This document shows positions 22,813-34,266 of a stretch of 64,000 nt of DNA, piece by piece. The notes under the pieces were generated by a model. It made no database searches and was not told the DNA's origin. It saw only the letters and a program-made list of their open reading frames with translations. The stretch lies in contig JAIWNI010000012.1 of assembly GCA_025331435.1 (NCBI GenBank), forward strand, positions 310,001-374,000, in the 5' to 3' direction. The DNA comes from Choanephora cucurbitarum. Its lineage: Eukaryota; Mucoromycota; Mucoromycetes; Mucorales; Choanephoraceae. The stretch's first letter is position 1. Every line of letters begins with the position of its first letter. The translations under genes and the position numbers were made by a program.

Positions 22813-25268
22813 ATGAAAAGCCCTATTATAAAGCGAAAAGATAACCGTGGCATACCTGTCGTCAGTCCTTCCCGACCCTCTCACTCAACCAGCTTGATAC
22901 GTAAGAAGACGAAGGCATTTGACCACCAAGACGATTCAGTCAATGACGAAGTTCTGCTCTGTCGAGTACGATCAACTGAACACTATGCTACACCAGACTC
23001 TCCAAATCAGCGTCAACCAATAGCCAGAATGTATCATCAATCTCCTCACCGTCTAGTATCTTCTCCTGGAATTCACTCTGATTCTTGGCAGGACGCTTCT
23101 ACGGAACCCATTATCACAAAGGCAACCTGTAAGAGTCCTAATAAACCACCATCAACTATTGCCACACAACCACCTAAAAGAGTAGTAGAAGGAGTGATAC
23201 CATCTCCCCCAAAATCAATTACCAGACAAGATAGTTCAATATTACAGGACCAAGTACTTCCTTCTTCTCAAAAGCGAAAGGCATCTGACTTAGAAGAAGA
23301 AGAACCAAGATGCCGAGTCAAAACATTAGTTGAAACACCTAATAGCTTACAAAAACTGAAAGCGCCTGAATTCGAAGCCAAGGCTTGTGTAAATAGTACG
23401 CCTGAATCACCTTTAAAGAAGCCTCCAAAAAAAGAGCCACAGGAAGAACAACAACAACAACAACAACCTCAACAACAACAGCAACAACAGCAACAACCTC
23501 AACCTCAACAACAACAGCAACAACAGCAGCAGCAACGACAGCAGCAGCAACAACAGCAGCAGCAACAACCTCAACAGCAACAACCTCAACAGCAGCAGCA
23601 GCAACAAGAACAACAAGAGGGAACCACAAATGATGAAGCACCGCATGATACCAAACAGATGACTAAAGAAGAAGAACAAGCACGTATAGCTAAAGAAATT
23701 AATCACCTGATGAGCACAACCAAGAATCTAGCTAATTACTATAAGTTGGTCGACAAGATTGGTGAAGGCACTTTCAGTACTGTCTATAAAGCACAAGATC
23801 TACGAAGAGAACTCTATAATAATGAGGAATGGGAGCCTCAATTGGCTGCAGGCGAAGTGAAGGTCATGAGTGAATTTGTTGCCCTTAAGCGTATCTATCA
23901 TACTAGCAGTCCAAGACGAATTGCCAATGAAGTCAACATCCTTCGTAAGCTCAAAGGTAGTCAGTGTATCTCGCCTCTGATCACAGCCTTTCGTCAACAA
24001 GATCAAGTTTATGTGGTCATGCCTTATATTCAACATGATGACTTCAAAAAGTGCTTTTCTGAAATGGGCATGGACGATATTCGATATTACCTCAAATCGC
24101 TCTTTACTGCACTGCAACAACTTCATAAGCACAAGATATTACATCGTGATGTTAAGCCTAATAACTTTTTGTATCATTTTCGAAGAAGAACAGGTTATTT
24201 AATTGACTTTGGTTTAGCCGAGGTAAAGAAGAGAGAGAGAGAAGATAGCGACACCCCCCTTCACTTTTTTCTTTATTCAACTCACAAGTATCTGATTTAT
24301 AGAGTGAAAATGATATTAAGGCTCTTGAACAACATATCCAAAAGCAAACAAAGATTTTACATCATCAACATCATGCATCTACTACAGCCACTCCTTCTAT
24401 TGCTGCTAATACTAATAATACTACCACCAATGCTACTGCTACACCTAGTGCTACACCTGCTTCAGGTACAAAGGCTACAAACAATACCATGTCTAAATCT
24501 GCTTTAGCAGCCTTAAGTAATATCGAACCTAGAACGACCATTTCAGCCACTGCCGTTGCACAAGCAGCCATGGCAGCAGCTACTATCCAGGCTTCAGAGA
24601 GCACGCCCAGTCCATCTAATTCACTCAGAGGAAGAGCTATCAATAGTTTAGGTGGAAGAATTCCTGGTTATATCAAAAACGACCCTAGACATAACATTCG
24701 AGCAAATCGAGCAGGTACTCGAGGCTTCCGTGCACCTGAAATTCTAATGCGAGTAACCAAACAAACATGCGGTATGTATTGCTCTCTCTCTCTCTCTCTG
24801 AAGACTATCGCTTGTCTAACTCATGAATGGTTTTGTAGCTATTGATATCTGGTCTGTAGGTGTTATCTTGTTGTGTTTCTTGACAGGTAGATACCCATTC
24901 TTCTTGGCTAATGATGAGGCAGATTCTATCATTGAATTGGGTCAAATCTTTGGTTACAAAGAACTAGAGGCCTGCGCTATTAAATATGGTATAAAATCTT
25001 ATCAGACAACCAACAATCTCTCCTCCTTTACTCATTACTCTTGAATTCAATAGAACGAAAATTCTCTACTAATACCATTATACCCAACAATCGTGTTCCC
25101 TGGACAAAAGTATGTGAATCGCTGAATAAGGAGCGAATCAAAGAATGGAATCCAAAAGACTATGAAAATGGCATTCATCTGCTAGATCGTTGCTTAGACC
25201 TTGATTATACAACCCGGATAACAGCAGAAGAAGCATTAAATCACCCATTTTTAAAGGATCTTCCATAA
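22813..25268 (+). CDS. CDC7: Cdc7-type kinase (DDK catalytic subunit)
   Basis: This serine/threonine kinase, with Dbf4, phosphorylates the MCM helicase to fire replication origins. Exons are 22813-24222, 24303-24771, 24839-24988 and 25054-25268, giving 747 residues. A long N-terminal extension includes a Gln-rich tract at about residues 210-270. The kinase domain starts near residue 307 (IGEGTFSTVYKAQD). The catalytic loop HRDVKPNNFLY is near residue 443, and DFGLAE near 465. APE (GTRGFRAPEILM) is near residue 614, so about 145 residues separate DFG from APE. That large insert is a hallmark of the Cdc7 family. The domain closes with AIDIWSVGVIL and LDYTTRITAEEALNHPFL. The Dbf4 partner is not in this window. 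The 3' end converges with the ArfGAP gene, 81 bases apart. Confidence 0.93.
23440..23620 (+). repeat. CAA/CAG tract encoding polyglutamine in CDC7
   Basis: About 60 codons are nearly all CAA or CAG, with scattered CCT (Pro), one CGA and a few GAA. Mixed codons suggest an old, interrupted repeat. It lies between the N-terminal basic region and the kinase domain, so length change should not disturb catalysis. Confidence 0.85.
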
Positions 25269-25349
25269 ATAAATCAAAAAGAAGCATCTTCTTTTGTTAC
25301 AAACAAATCATTTTATTTGTCATTAAGTAGGTATATGAGGTATATCATT

Positions 25350-28267
25350 TTAATAAATTTCATCTGCTACTGATTCTTGTGCAGCAATCTCATCGTCCAT
25401 CGGCAGTGGTTTGGTCACAGAGCCTGATCGTGTAACTCTTGATTGTCCTCTTGCCATCATTTTGGTGTTCAAGTAGGCCAATGCCTGGTCATCCAATACA
25501 AAATCAGCATTCACCAGACTTGTGTCTGCATTATGCTGTAAGAGTAATTCGGCCATAGGAAAAATACGTTTAGGAGAAGGAGTAGTTGAGATTGAAGATT
25601 CAGTAGACTGACTATCCGACTCGATATCAGATGCCATACTGTTGCTGATAGGATATAGCGCATGGTCTTCTGTCACAATCCGACTACGAAGTAAGGCACA
25701 GTAAAGGGCATACTGAGGCATCTGATCGGTTTCTTGATCGTTTTTGGGCAGCGAGGTGACTTGTTTTTCGGCCGCGGTCAATATTGTACCGTTGGGTCGG
25801 ATAGACTGGACATCTGCACCTAAGGCTAAAGCATAAAGAGCATTAGGTATATCGTCTTTGTCAATAGCATCAAACAAGATTTGATTGGGGTCTGCGGAGA
25901 GATCGATGGGCTGTACAAATTGACGGCCCACATATTTGGCTTGAATATAAGCCATCTTGGTAGCATGTGGTTCATAAGGACCTGGACGTGGTGTCTCCAT
26001 TTCTATATTGGTTTTGTTTTGGTTGATACGCACATCCCAGATATCATTGGCTCTGGCGTTACCGATGGATCTTAATAGTTCAATCAAATCAAGTGTATAA
26101 GATGTAGTATCCATTGTTAGTGATCGAACTTTGGACACATGTGTACCAAGGCTACGATGAATACCAGAACATTCTATTTAAATACAAAAACGAAGAGTTA
26201 AGTACATGGATTATTGACAATAATTTACTTTTATACCTATACAAAGCAGAACACCTAGATTTAGCGAACACCATTCTGGATCTCTTGCGTTACAATCAAC
26301 ACAGTTATGATTTGAATAATCTTCTTTCAAAATAGACAATAGTTTCGAGTTAACTTCTGAATCCGCCACAGGAGTAAGACCAGGCAATTGGATTTTGTTT
26401 GAACCAATAGACATACTCTTGATACTTCCATTATCCTTGTCCTTTTTGTCAAAGCTGAAACTTCCAATACTGAATCCAGACCAACGATTTCGATCTGTAG
26501 GTGCTGAGAAAGAGGACTCTAGATGATCAAAGGGGATTTGGAACAAACTCGAAGGAGGCCTTGAGGAGGCCAACTTGGGCGGCACATTCGCACTTGAAAT
26601 TACACTGGCAGTTCGACTAAGAGGTGTCTGGGCAAGTGGTAGATTGGATCCTATTTGGAATTGATTGACTGAGGCAGCCTTTATTGTAGGCACAGGAGGC
26701 ACAGGCATCTTGTTTTTGATGGATTCATCTGATATGGCTCCCTTCTTTAATTTCACTGGGGTTGATTTACTGGGTGAGACTACTAAATTAGAGGAACCAT
26801 GATGATTTGTACCTGTAACAGCGGCAAGCCCTGATTTGAATGCCCCACTAATGGATCTTCTATGACGTCGAGGCGCAATAGGTGGCATTGGGACTTGGCT
26901 GCCTAATCCCAGCAAGTTAACAGCGCTGCCAGTACCGCTGAGGACGCCCTTGATGGAATTGGTGATTGTGTTGATCCAGTCTTGTGCTTCTTCATCTGAT
27001 GTGGCTTGATAGACACGGCGGAGTTGAGGCGTAATGATCTCAAAGCAAAAACGACGTTCGAAATGGCGCGCTTTTCGTACAGTGGCTAACGTGAGGTTGA
27101 TAGGATCAATATGAAGCTCAAGTTGTTTTTTCCAATTTGTGTATTCATGTAATTGACCATTGCTGAGAACACACCAGTATCTAAGTGGTCGGCGGTTAAA
27201 TGACCTATCTCATTAAGAAAAAATAAAGGAACTTACTTGCGCCATGTTGCTGCATTTTGTGTGACATCAAAGGCACCTGTACTCTTGAATGGTTTTGATG
27301 TGGTAAATAAAAATCCTTCTTTTTTCCGGCTTTCTGCAGCAGGTGTCTGGAGTAGATCTTGAGTTGAATTTTCTTGTGACTCTGTCGTTTTGGTGGTATG
27401 CTTCTTTGAGTTTTCAGCAATGACTTCTTCTACTGTTACTTCTTCATCCAAGAATTTTTTCTTTTCTAAATCAACGCTCGAGTGACATCGAGCCACCAAA
27501 GCTTCTCGCTTCTTTTCTCGTTCTTGGGCCGCTAATTCCTGTTCGCGGGAGTCGTTTGTGATCTTTAGGAACACTTCATTCAGTCCTTTCTTCTCTATAT
27601 CTGTCTTGTTGGCAATTACCCCAAAGTAATTGACATGTCGAACTGTATGGTCCGCAATACAAAACAGGATTTCATTCTCTTTCTTGCCACCATGTAACCC
27701 TAGTAAGAAATTAAGGTAGTCAAAACGAGCTAGATCGAATTTGGATTTCCGAACTTGATGCTGTTGATCATATGTTGTCTTGTTGTTGCTGTGCTTAAGG
27801 TATTTGGAGAGCGATCCGTAGTATTCTCTACTCTCTTCTTCAAACTGTCGTTTTCGGACATCAACTGTTTTGATTTCGTCTTCATACAATCTTTTTAAGG
27901 GTTCTATTAGTTGAGTTGATAGGGATTGCCCTAGCCGAAGACGTTCTTCATGGATGGCTGTGAAAGTGTCAGACAGATATTGAGTCATAAATGGTTCAAC
28001 GCAAGGTGTATCTCGTAAAGCGTAAAAATAAGCTTTATCGGCATCAGCTAATTGATTTCGTAATTCTAATGAGACAGTGGCTGTTTTGATGATGCGTTTC
28101 AACGAAGCTCGAAGACTGACTGTGCGTTCCTCTAGTTGTTTGATGGTAGCCCTGAAAAGTGGACCGTCTTCTAAATAGATTTCGTCTAAACATGAATTCT
28201 TCCAGATAGGTGGAAATCGATCAAGTATCTCTTGTTGATAATTGACGTTTTCTTCTTCAATACTCAT
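25350..28267 (-). CDS. BAR-PH-ArfGAP-ankyrin protein (ACAP/Csx2-like)
   Basis: This is a GTPase-activating protein for Arf-family GTPases, acting at curved membranes in vesicle traffic. Exons are 27237-28267, 26237-27180 and 25350-26173, giving 932 residues. Residues about 1-270 form a helical BAR-like domain. A PH domain spans the first intron (GFLFTTSKPF, then WRKYWCVLSNGQLHEY). A Ser/Pro-rich linker with SH3-ligand-like PPIAPRRHRR follows. The ArfGAP zinc finger CVDCNARDPEWCSLNLGVLL is completed across the second intron by CSGIHRSLGTHVSKVRSL, which keeps the catalytic arginine of HRSLG. The C-terminus has ankyrin-like repeats (LFDAIDKDDIPNALYALALG; AELLLQHNADTSL). Fission yeast Csx2/Cnt6 share the BAR-PH-ArfGAP layout. 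Confidence 0.92.
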
Positions 28268-29517
28268 GATAAGGAAACAATATAGATTGGAAGGTGTATA
28301 TACAAAAAAAGGGATAGAATGGAAAAGGGATGGAGAATTAAAAAACTTGAAATTTATGTATATTAAAAGTAGATGTTCTTGTGTTACATTTTTAATCTCT
28401 CTGTTTAAAGACTGGATTCTGCGTTGTTCTTGCTCTACTTAATTTAGAAAACCACACCGAGATTTCTTTTTCTTAGTCAATACTCGGGGTTTTTGTTTTG
28501 GAACTTTGTCTTAGTTCTTGTGCAATTCTAGTCTAAAGAAAGAAAGAGATCATATAAATTAGAAATCAAAAGTGTTTTTCTTAACTTGTTTTATCAATGA
28601 GAGTCCCAATCCACAATATTCTATTTGCAAAAAAGAATTCTAAAAAAAAGGTTTTTATTTTCAGGTAGATCAGTGATGACATTGGTACTTTTTATAAATA
28701 AGCATAACATTCCTTTTTATAATAAAAAATATAAGGGTTTTCGGCATTCGACCTTGCTAACTTTACCAAGTATAGCTAGATGTACACCAAGTCACATCAT
28801 TTTAGGAATTAAGAAAGGTGAGATGTTTGTCTGTTAATTACACAAAACAAGAATAATAGAGATCGTCGTGCTGTTGTTTAAAGAGAGAAATTGATGATAC
28901 TGTGTGTTTGCATTGTTTGTTGTAATCAAGTATTACATGAATTTCCTTTTTTTCCTACTGAAACATGTATCAAGCGTGTACACAAACAATCCTCTCTTTT
29001 CTCAAATATAAGCAGTGGGTTTGTATCATTGCTTGAAAAAGAAACTTGAGCTTAGTTCTCTAATAATTTTGATACTTTTTTTTCTGGGATTTTTAGTTAT
29101 TCTAAAGGATTTTTCCCTAAAAATAAGCTCAAAGCTAATACCGTCACTGAATTTTTTAATTGTAACACAAATCTATTTTATGCACGTGAGTACAAAAGTA
29201 GAAAACAAAAGGACTGAACATATTCACAGTAAGATGACGGACATCAAATAGTAGAGAGAAAGAGTCTTTTTTTTTTTTGAAAAGGAAGATGAGCCTTGGA
29301 TTATCAGACTTCGTTTTATGCATTGATGATCTTCCTTTGTTTGACATGAGTCTAGAACAAACACTTAAAAAGAAAGAACTCTAAAAAAAGACTTTGCTCG
29401 ATCAAGGTCCTAACTAAATAACTACTCGAGAAATTGGACTTAATTCTTTAGCTATAATCATCACTGTATACTTATATGCCTTTACCAGTACAATGTACTT
29501 CATTGTCAACCAAAATA
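28268..29517. other. Gene-poor spacer upstream of the ArfGAP gene
   Basis: AT-rich, with no frame longer than about 80 codons and none resembling a known protein. It includes the presumed ArfGAP promoter. Confidence 0.35.
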
Positions 29518-29690
29518 CAATAGTCGCTTTATTAAAGAGTGTGCATATTCCTGAGAAATACACTCTTATATTGAGCATACTCCTAAATCGAATGGTATTT
29601 TAGCGCTTGAAGCGATTTTCAAGTTGAAGGATTGCACTCTTATATTGAGCATACTCTTAAATCAAACACTCTTAAATCGAGCGACTACTG
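29518..29690. mobile_element. MITE-like element, family A, copy 2 (173 bp)
   Basis: It is flanked by TA on both sides (29516-29517 and 29691-29692). The ends CAATAGTCGCTTTATT and, inverted, CAGTAGTCGCTCGATTTAAG match the element at 19288-19374. Inside, a block beginning CACTCTTATATTGAGCATACTC occurs twice (about 29565 and 29635), so this copy looks internally duplicated relative to the 87-bp copy. No coding capacity. Likely non-autonomous Tc1/mariner type. Confidence 0.75.
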
Positions 29691-31300
29691 TATACAAACG
29701 ATGCTAAAGTAAGGCTGAAGCGAATTTCATGAAGAAAGAGAAAGAACAAAGTAGTCTGGGTAACAGTTTGTTATTTGTGTAGTAATGGAACATTTAAGTA
29801 ACTGTTTTGTGTGTGTGTAGAAAACAAACATGCTGCTTTCTTACATACAAGTCTAAAAAGATAGTCGAATTTCAACCACCTTCTCAAAATAAACTAAAAG
29901 CAATACCTCTTTCTTTTAGTTACATTCTTTTCCTTCCTGCCTTGTGTTAGTAGTAAACCAAAATGTGCTTATCGCGGAGTAAGCCTACAACAGAATGAAC
30001 GACAGTATCACAAGCTGGTCAATGAAGGAAATTTACTGCGAAGAATTGTTAAGGCATATACAGTCATTATGAAATTCTGGTAAGGCACATTTATGTCATC
30101 TACTTTTACAGAATGGAAGGCTTTTCGAAAGACTTACTTGCTTTGAGAGACATTTTAATTCTAAACACTTGGCTATCACATAAATGTGTGATGGCTGTCT
30201 TCTGTTAAGTAGACAAGAGAGTTTACTAGTCTTACTGCTCTAAACCCGATCTAAAGCACACATGAACCTTCGTGAACTAAATAGGCAATAGGTGCAACGA
30301 GATTTCAATAACAGAAAAGTAGTACAACAGTATCAAGAAAAGAAAAAAAGAGAGAGAAGCAACACTTGATGTAGAGCAAGTCATTCGAATTGTTTTGAAA
30401 AGCAGAAACCTTATTTGCTTGTAGTAAGCGATGTCATATTCCATCGTTTGATAGAATTCGAGAGGAAAAAGTAAAAGGGGGAATTCTCAAAGTTCTTGTT
30501 TGCCAAACAAGTTTTTTTTTATAGCCGATAATAAGAGAGCAACAGTATGTTGGATCTATTCAGTCATATAATTTGAATAAAACACATTGAAAGAAGAAAG
30601 AGAAGTCATCCTTTCGGGTCTTTTTCCTATTGGCTTCATGACTCTTGCATGACTTAAAACTCCAAAAAACAAGCATGTTTCTATCTGAAGGGAATAATAG
30701 CCGACAAACTTATCTTCATTGCTTATATTTGGAAAGTACTCGACTTGGGCTTGATATATTAAATGTCTAAAAGAGCTCTAACCATTATTGCCATTTTATG
30801 TAAATTTTCGATCAGAGAGATCGACCTAAATGTCATTTGATATTGACTACTTCCTTTTATTCTCTCTCTCTCCTCCCTTTTTTTTTTAACAAGATGTGGA
30901 GAAAGGAAGGAAAACACATTACTTTTAATTGTTTTTTTTGACTTGCTAAGGAAAAAAACAATATTGCGTGTTTTAATATGGCAAGATGGCGTTGCGTTGT
31001 AATCGATATCTCTTCTTTTTTTTGGCTACGCAAAAGTAACAACCTGATAAAGTAATTGACCCAGAAAAACATAACAGTGACTTCAAATGGAATAGCCATC
31101 AGAAAACAAATAAAAAGAGAGGATCTGTTTTACTTAATTTAGTGAGAACAGAAGGAGAGCAACAGTGATATAGCTGACAATCAAAAAAAGAGGAGTGTCA
31201 GGGGAACACAAGCAAAAGAATAACAGTGGGATTAGCTCAACCCTTTACGTTTGTTCTTTCTTTCTCTTCTTTTTAATTTTCTTTTTACTCTTTTCGGTCA
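29691..31300. other. Gene-poor spacer upstream of the proline-rich gene
   Basis: AT-rich sequence with no supportable gene. CT-rich sequence near 31255-31295 leads into the next start codon. Confidence 0.35.
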
Positions 31301-32767
31301 ATGGACATTATGCCGAACTACATATTAGAAGAAAAAGACCAAGATGATACTAAAGCTCAAGAACACTCACCACCATTATCTACTTCTGCACCTTCTGATC
31401 CAGTAATATGGATGGAAAATCAGTCAAAGAAATCACAAAAGCAGCCTCTTCAAAAATCAAAGAGTAGCGAGAACTTAGCAGAAAGAATATCAAAACAGCG
31501 ACGTCCTTATGGTCGAAAAAATCATAACCCACTCTATCAAAAGAAGCACTCATTGCATGCTGTTCATTACCGACCTCATCAAGAGTTTGAAAGAGATGCC
31601 TCTGATTATGGGGATGATTGTGACTATCCATGTGATTATCCTCCTGTTGCTTTACCAACTCATCTACCACATCCAGAACAGTTCTCATCTCAAGAAATAC
31701 AACTGGTAATTCAAGACAATCACTTTCTACATAATCAACTTTATGCACTCCATCATCGATTTCAAGCGGAAAAGACAGATCTCCAAAGGCGTCTTAGACA
31801 CCTCACGGCACGAGTGCATTACTTGGAAGGTCTCAAGAAATGCAACCATCATTCGCCTGAAGAGAACATAAAACCTTATCATACACAACAAGGTAAACGG
31901 TATACGCGCTATAATCATCAAAGAAAGATGAGCAACCACAACAATGAGAATAATGATGAGCTTTGTGCTACTTCAGAAGATCATTACCCTGTCGATGAAT
32001 CAGCTGATCAAATAAGTCATGACAAGAGACATCTAAAAGAAACAAGACCACCATCACCTACTTATCCTTACCCGCCTTATCCTCATTATGGTCTAAGACC
32101 TTCTACTATGGATAGACGACCTAATGAACTGTTTGAAAATCAAAGCGATGATGAACAAGAAGAAGAGCAACACCAGAAAAGAGATAGAAGAAACCATCGT
32201 CAAAAGCAGTATGAGATAGATGATGATTACATGGATGAACCTTATTCTTTACGCCATCATGCTGGACATGATCGATTATCTCAGAACTTTTACCCGCCTA
32301 TGCCTGTTATTTATGGTCCTCCACCACCTCCACCACCTCCACCTATGCCTTATCCTCCTTTTATACGCTATGGTCCTCCTCGTGTAGTAAAGGAAAGTGG
32401 GCCAAGACAAGCTATTAGACAGCCTCGTTGCCACTCTTATCTGGAGTATCCGCCCAATACAGAAGCAGAGATGAAACCCTTTCCTGATGACGAAGAGGAT
32501 ATGCAGCTACTCTTCGATCAGATGTCCATGGTCAATCTGCCACCCCCTTCAGTGATTATGCCACCACCCCCATTTGCTCCCATCAGCTTATCTGATGAAG
32601 CTTTGCCAATGTCTTATTTACCTCCTTTTCCTCCTCCACCACCTTTGCCAGGACACTTGGTCTCGCAAGCACGTGACTTGGCTGGCCCAGTACGTCGTGC
32701 ATCAAGTCGAAGGAGCACATCAGGAAGTGTTGGATCAAACAGCAACAAACGCAATTCATATATATAA
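31301..32767 (+). CDS. Unknown proline-rich coiled-coil protein, 488 residues
   Basis: I do not recognise this single-exon gene. The N-terminal third is polar and charged. A predicted coiled coil at about residues 130-178 (IQDNHFLHNQLYALHHRFQA) is followed by an acidic, disordered middle (DDEQEEEQHQKRDRR). The C-terminal half has tyrosine/proline repeats (PTYPYPPYPHYG), an uninterrupted proline run (PPPPPPPPPMPYPPF, about residues 343-357) and two more proline clusters. The last 30 residues are Ser/Arg-rich. Proline runs of this kind bind profilin, SH3, WW or EVH1 domains, so a cytoskeletal or scaffold role is possible, but that is inference. Its length, low stop density and consistent codon use make it a real gene. 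The ATG at 31301 follows a CT-rich leader. Confidence 0.72.
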   Translation: MDIMPNYILEEKDQDDTKAQEHSPPLSTSAPSDPVIWMENQSKKSQKQPLQKSKSSENLAERISKQRRPYGRKNHNPLYQKKHSLHAVHYRPHQEFERDASDYGDDCDYPCDYPPVALPTHLPHPEQFSSQEIQLVIQDNHFLHNQLYALHHRFQAEKTDLQRRLRHLTARVHYLEGLKKCNHHSPEENIKPYHTQQGKRYTRYNHQRKMSNHNNENNDELCATSEDHYPVDESADQISHDKRHLKETRPPSPTYPYPPYPHYGLRPSTMDRRPNELFENQSDDEQEEEQHQKRDRRNHRQKQYEIDDDYMDEPYSLRHHAGHDRLSQNFYPPMPVIYGPPPPPPPPPMPYPPFIRYGPPRVVKESGPRQAIRQPRCHSYLEYPPNTEAEMKPFPDDEEDMQLLFDQMSMVNLPPPSVIMPPPPFAPISLSDEALPMSYLPPFPPPPPLPGHLVSQARDLAGPVRRASSRRSTSGSVGSNSNKRNSYI

Positions 32768-34266
32768 AAAGAAAGACTGTCTTTCTTCTTGCTTTAAAAA
32801 TCAAGTAAAAGTTGTGGCAATACTCTTTCCAAATGCTCTACTTCTAGTGATCCTGTTGATTCTGACATGACATCTTGTTCATCAGAAGATCGATGTACAG
32901 CTTCTATATACATATAGAACAAGTAAGCGATTACAAAGCTGATAACAATAAAAAGAAAGATCACTTGCCTACAACAAACAGACGAAAGAATTCAGCGCAT
33001 AACTGGAGTGCTTCCTTATTTACTATAAGAACACGCGTTTATCAATTTAACTTGGTTAATTTTTCTTGTGTTTCTCTTTACCTTTTGAACTTTCATTTTT
33101 GAAAGCAGTTTTAAAGACTTTGGAAACAGTTTCCTAGTAAAACAGAAATGATAAGCTGAGAGCACTCGTATTTAAGTCTATTCTTACAGGATTAAAAGAA
33201 TGCTCTTCTGTAAACATAGATTGAAGTAGAATTATGCTTCGAAGAAGAAAAAGGAAAAAAAAAAGACAACAAGTTGTCAATCTCAAAAAATATGTAGCAG
33301 CCTTTTTTGACAGAAGAGACTGATTATATCATACATTTAACTAACCCAGAAATCAAATGGCTCGTATATATATTTTTTTAAAAAGAAGGTGCTTATTGAT
33401 TTAAGAGATCAAGTCAACTATAATTGCTTTAATAAGAAGAGGACAAGGGATCTAGGCGATTTTGCGCATTTTCCTTAAAAGAAAAAAAAAGAGAGGACAA
33501 TTTTCACACAAAATAATAAAAACAGAGGCCTTTTGATGAGTACTGTGTTGTCAGTATTCTTATGTTGCAAGCAACGATTTCTTTCAACAATAGTGAGCAC
33601 AGTGCTTCTATTTTCAATACTTGCTTGCTTTGCTCGCTTTCCTTCGGCCTGTCTGTTAATAAAGCATTGACCAACACAAGGATGAAAAAAGCCATTTTAC
33701 TTGTATCCCATCAAGTAAAGGGTTGAAGCACTGAATACAAACTATATTTTGAAGTCAGTTGATTCTTTGGAATACTAAAACTTTAAGAGTACATTTACAC
33801 AAGCACTTGCTTGTACACTTCTTGTCTTAATTATTCGAATAAACAATTAATTCAATAAGGCGTAGGAGAATGCCAAGTATGTCAAGTACCATGTTCTTCT
33901 CGCTAAACCGGTTTTTTCTTATAATTGTAAAAGCACACAAACTACAAAACCCTGTCCTATGCCTATCGTATTAAGCCTTCTAATATATTTCACGTCAATT
34001 CAAAGTTTTATTGTCTTGCTTGAATTATCCTACAGATCATAGAAGAAACACCCACTTTTGAATTATCGAGCCATGAAATTTTGTCTTGGCGTTGGAACGA
34101 CTGTAGTTGCCCCAGATTCCCGAATAGGAAAGCTTTATCATCATAGGAAACCCATAACCCGAAAAAAAAACAATAAAAACCGTTCGTTTCTTTTTTTTTT
34201 ACATCATCCTGAGCTGACTTTTCTCTCTTTTTTTTCCTTGTATCCTATTCTTATCAGTCGAATACA
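32768..34266. other. Gene-poor spacer upstream of the P450
   Basis: AT-rich, with only short frames lacking motifs. Poly-A and poly-T runs lie near 33255, 33370 and 34190. It probably contains the P450 promoter. Confidence 0.35.

Noticed and set aside
23339..23706. Antisense frames opposite the CDC7 glutamine tract
   Set aside because: Poly-Leu and poly-Val/Ala frames are the mirror of CAA/CAG codons and are not genes.
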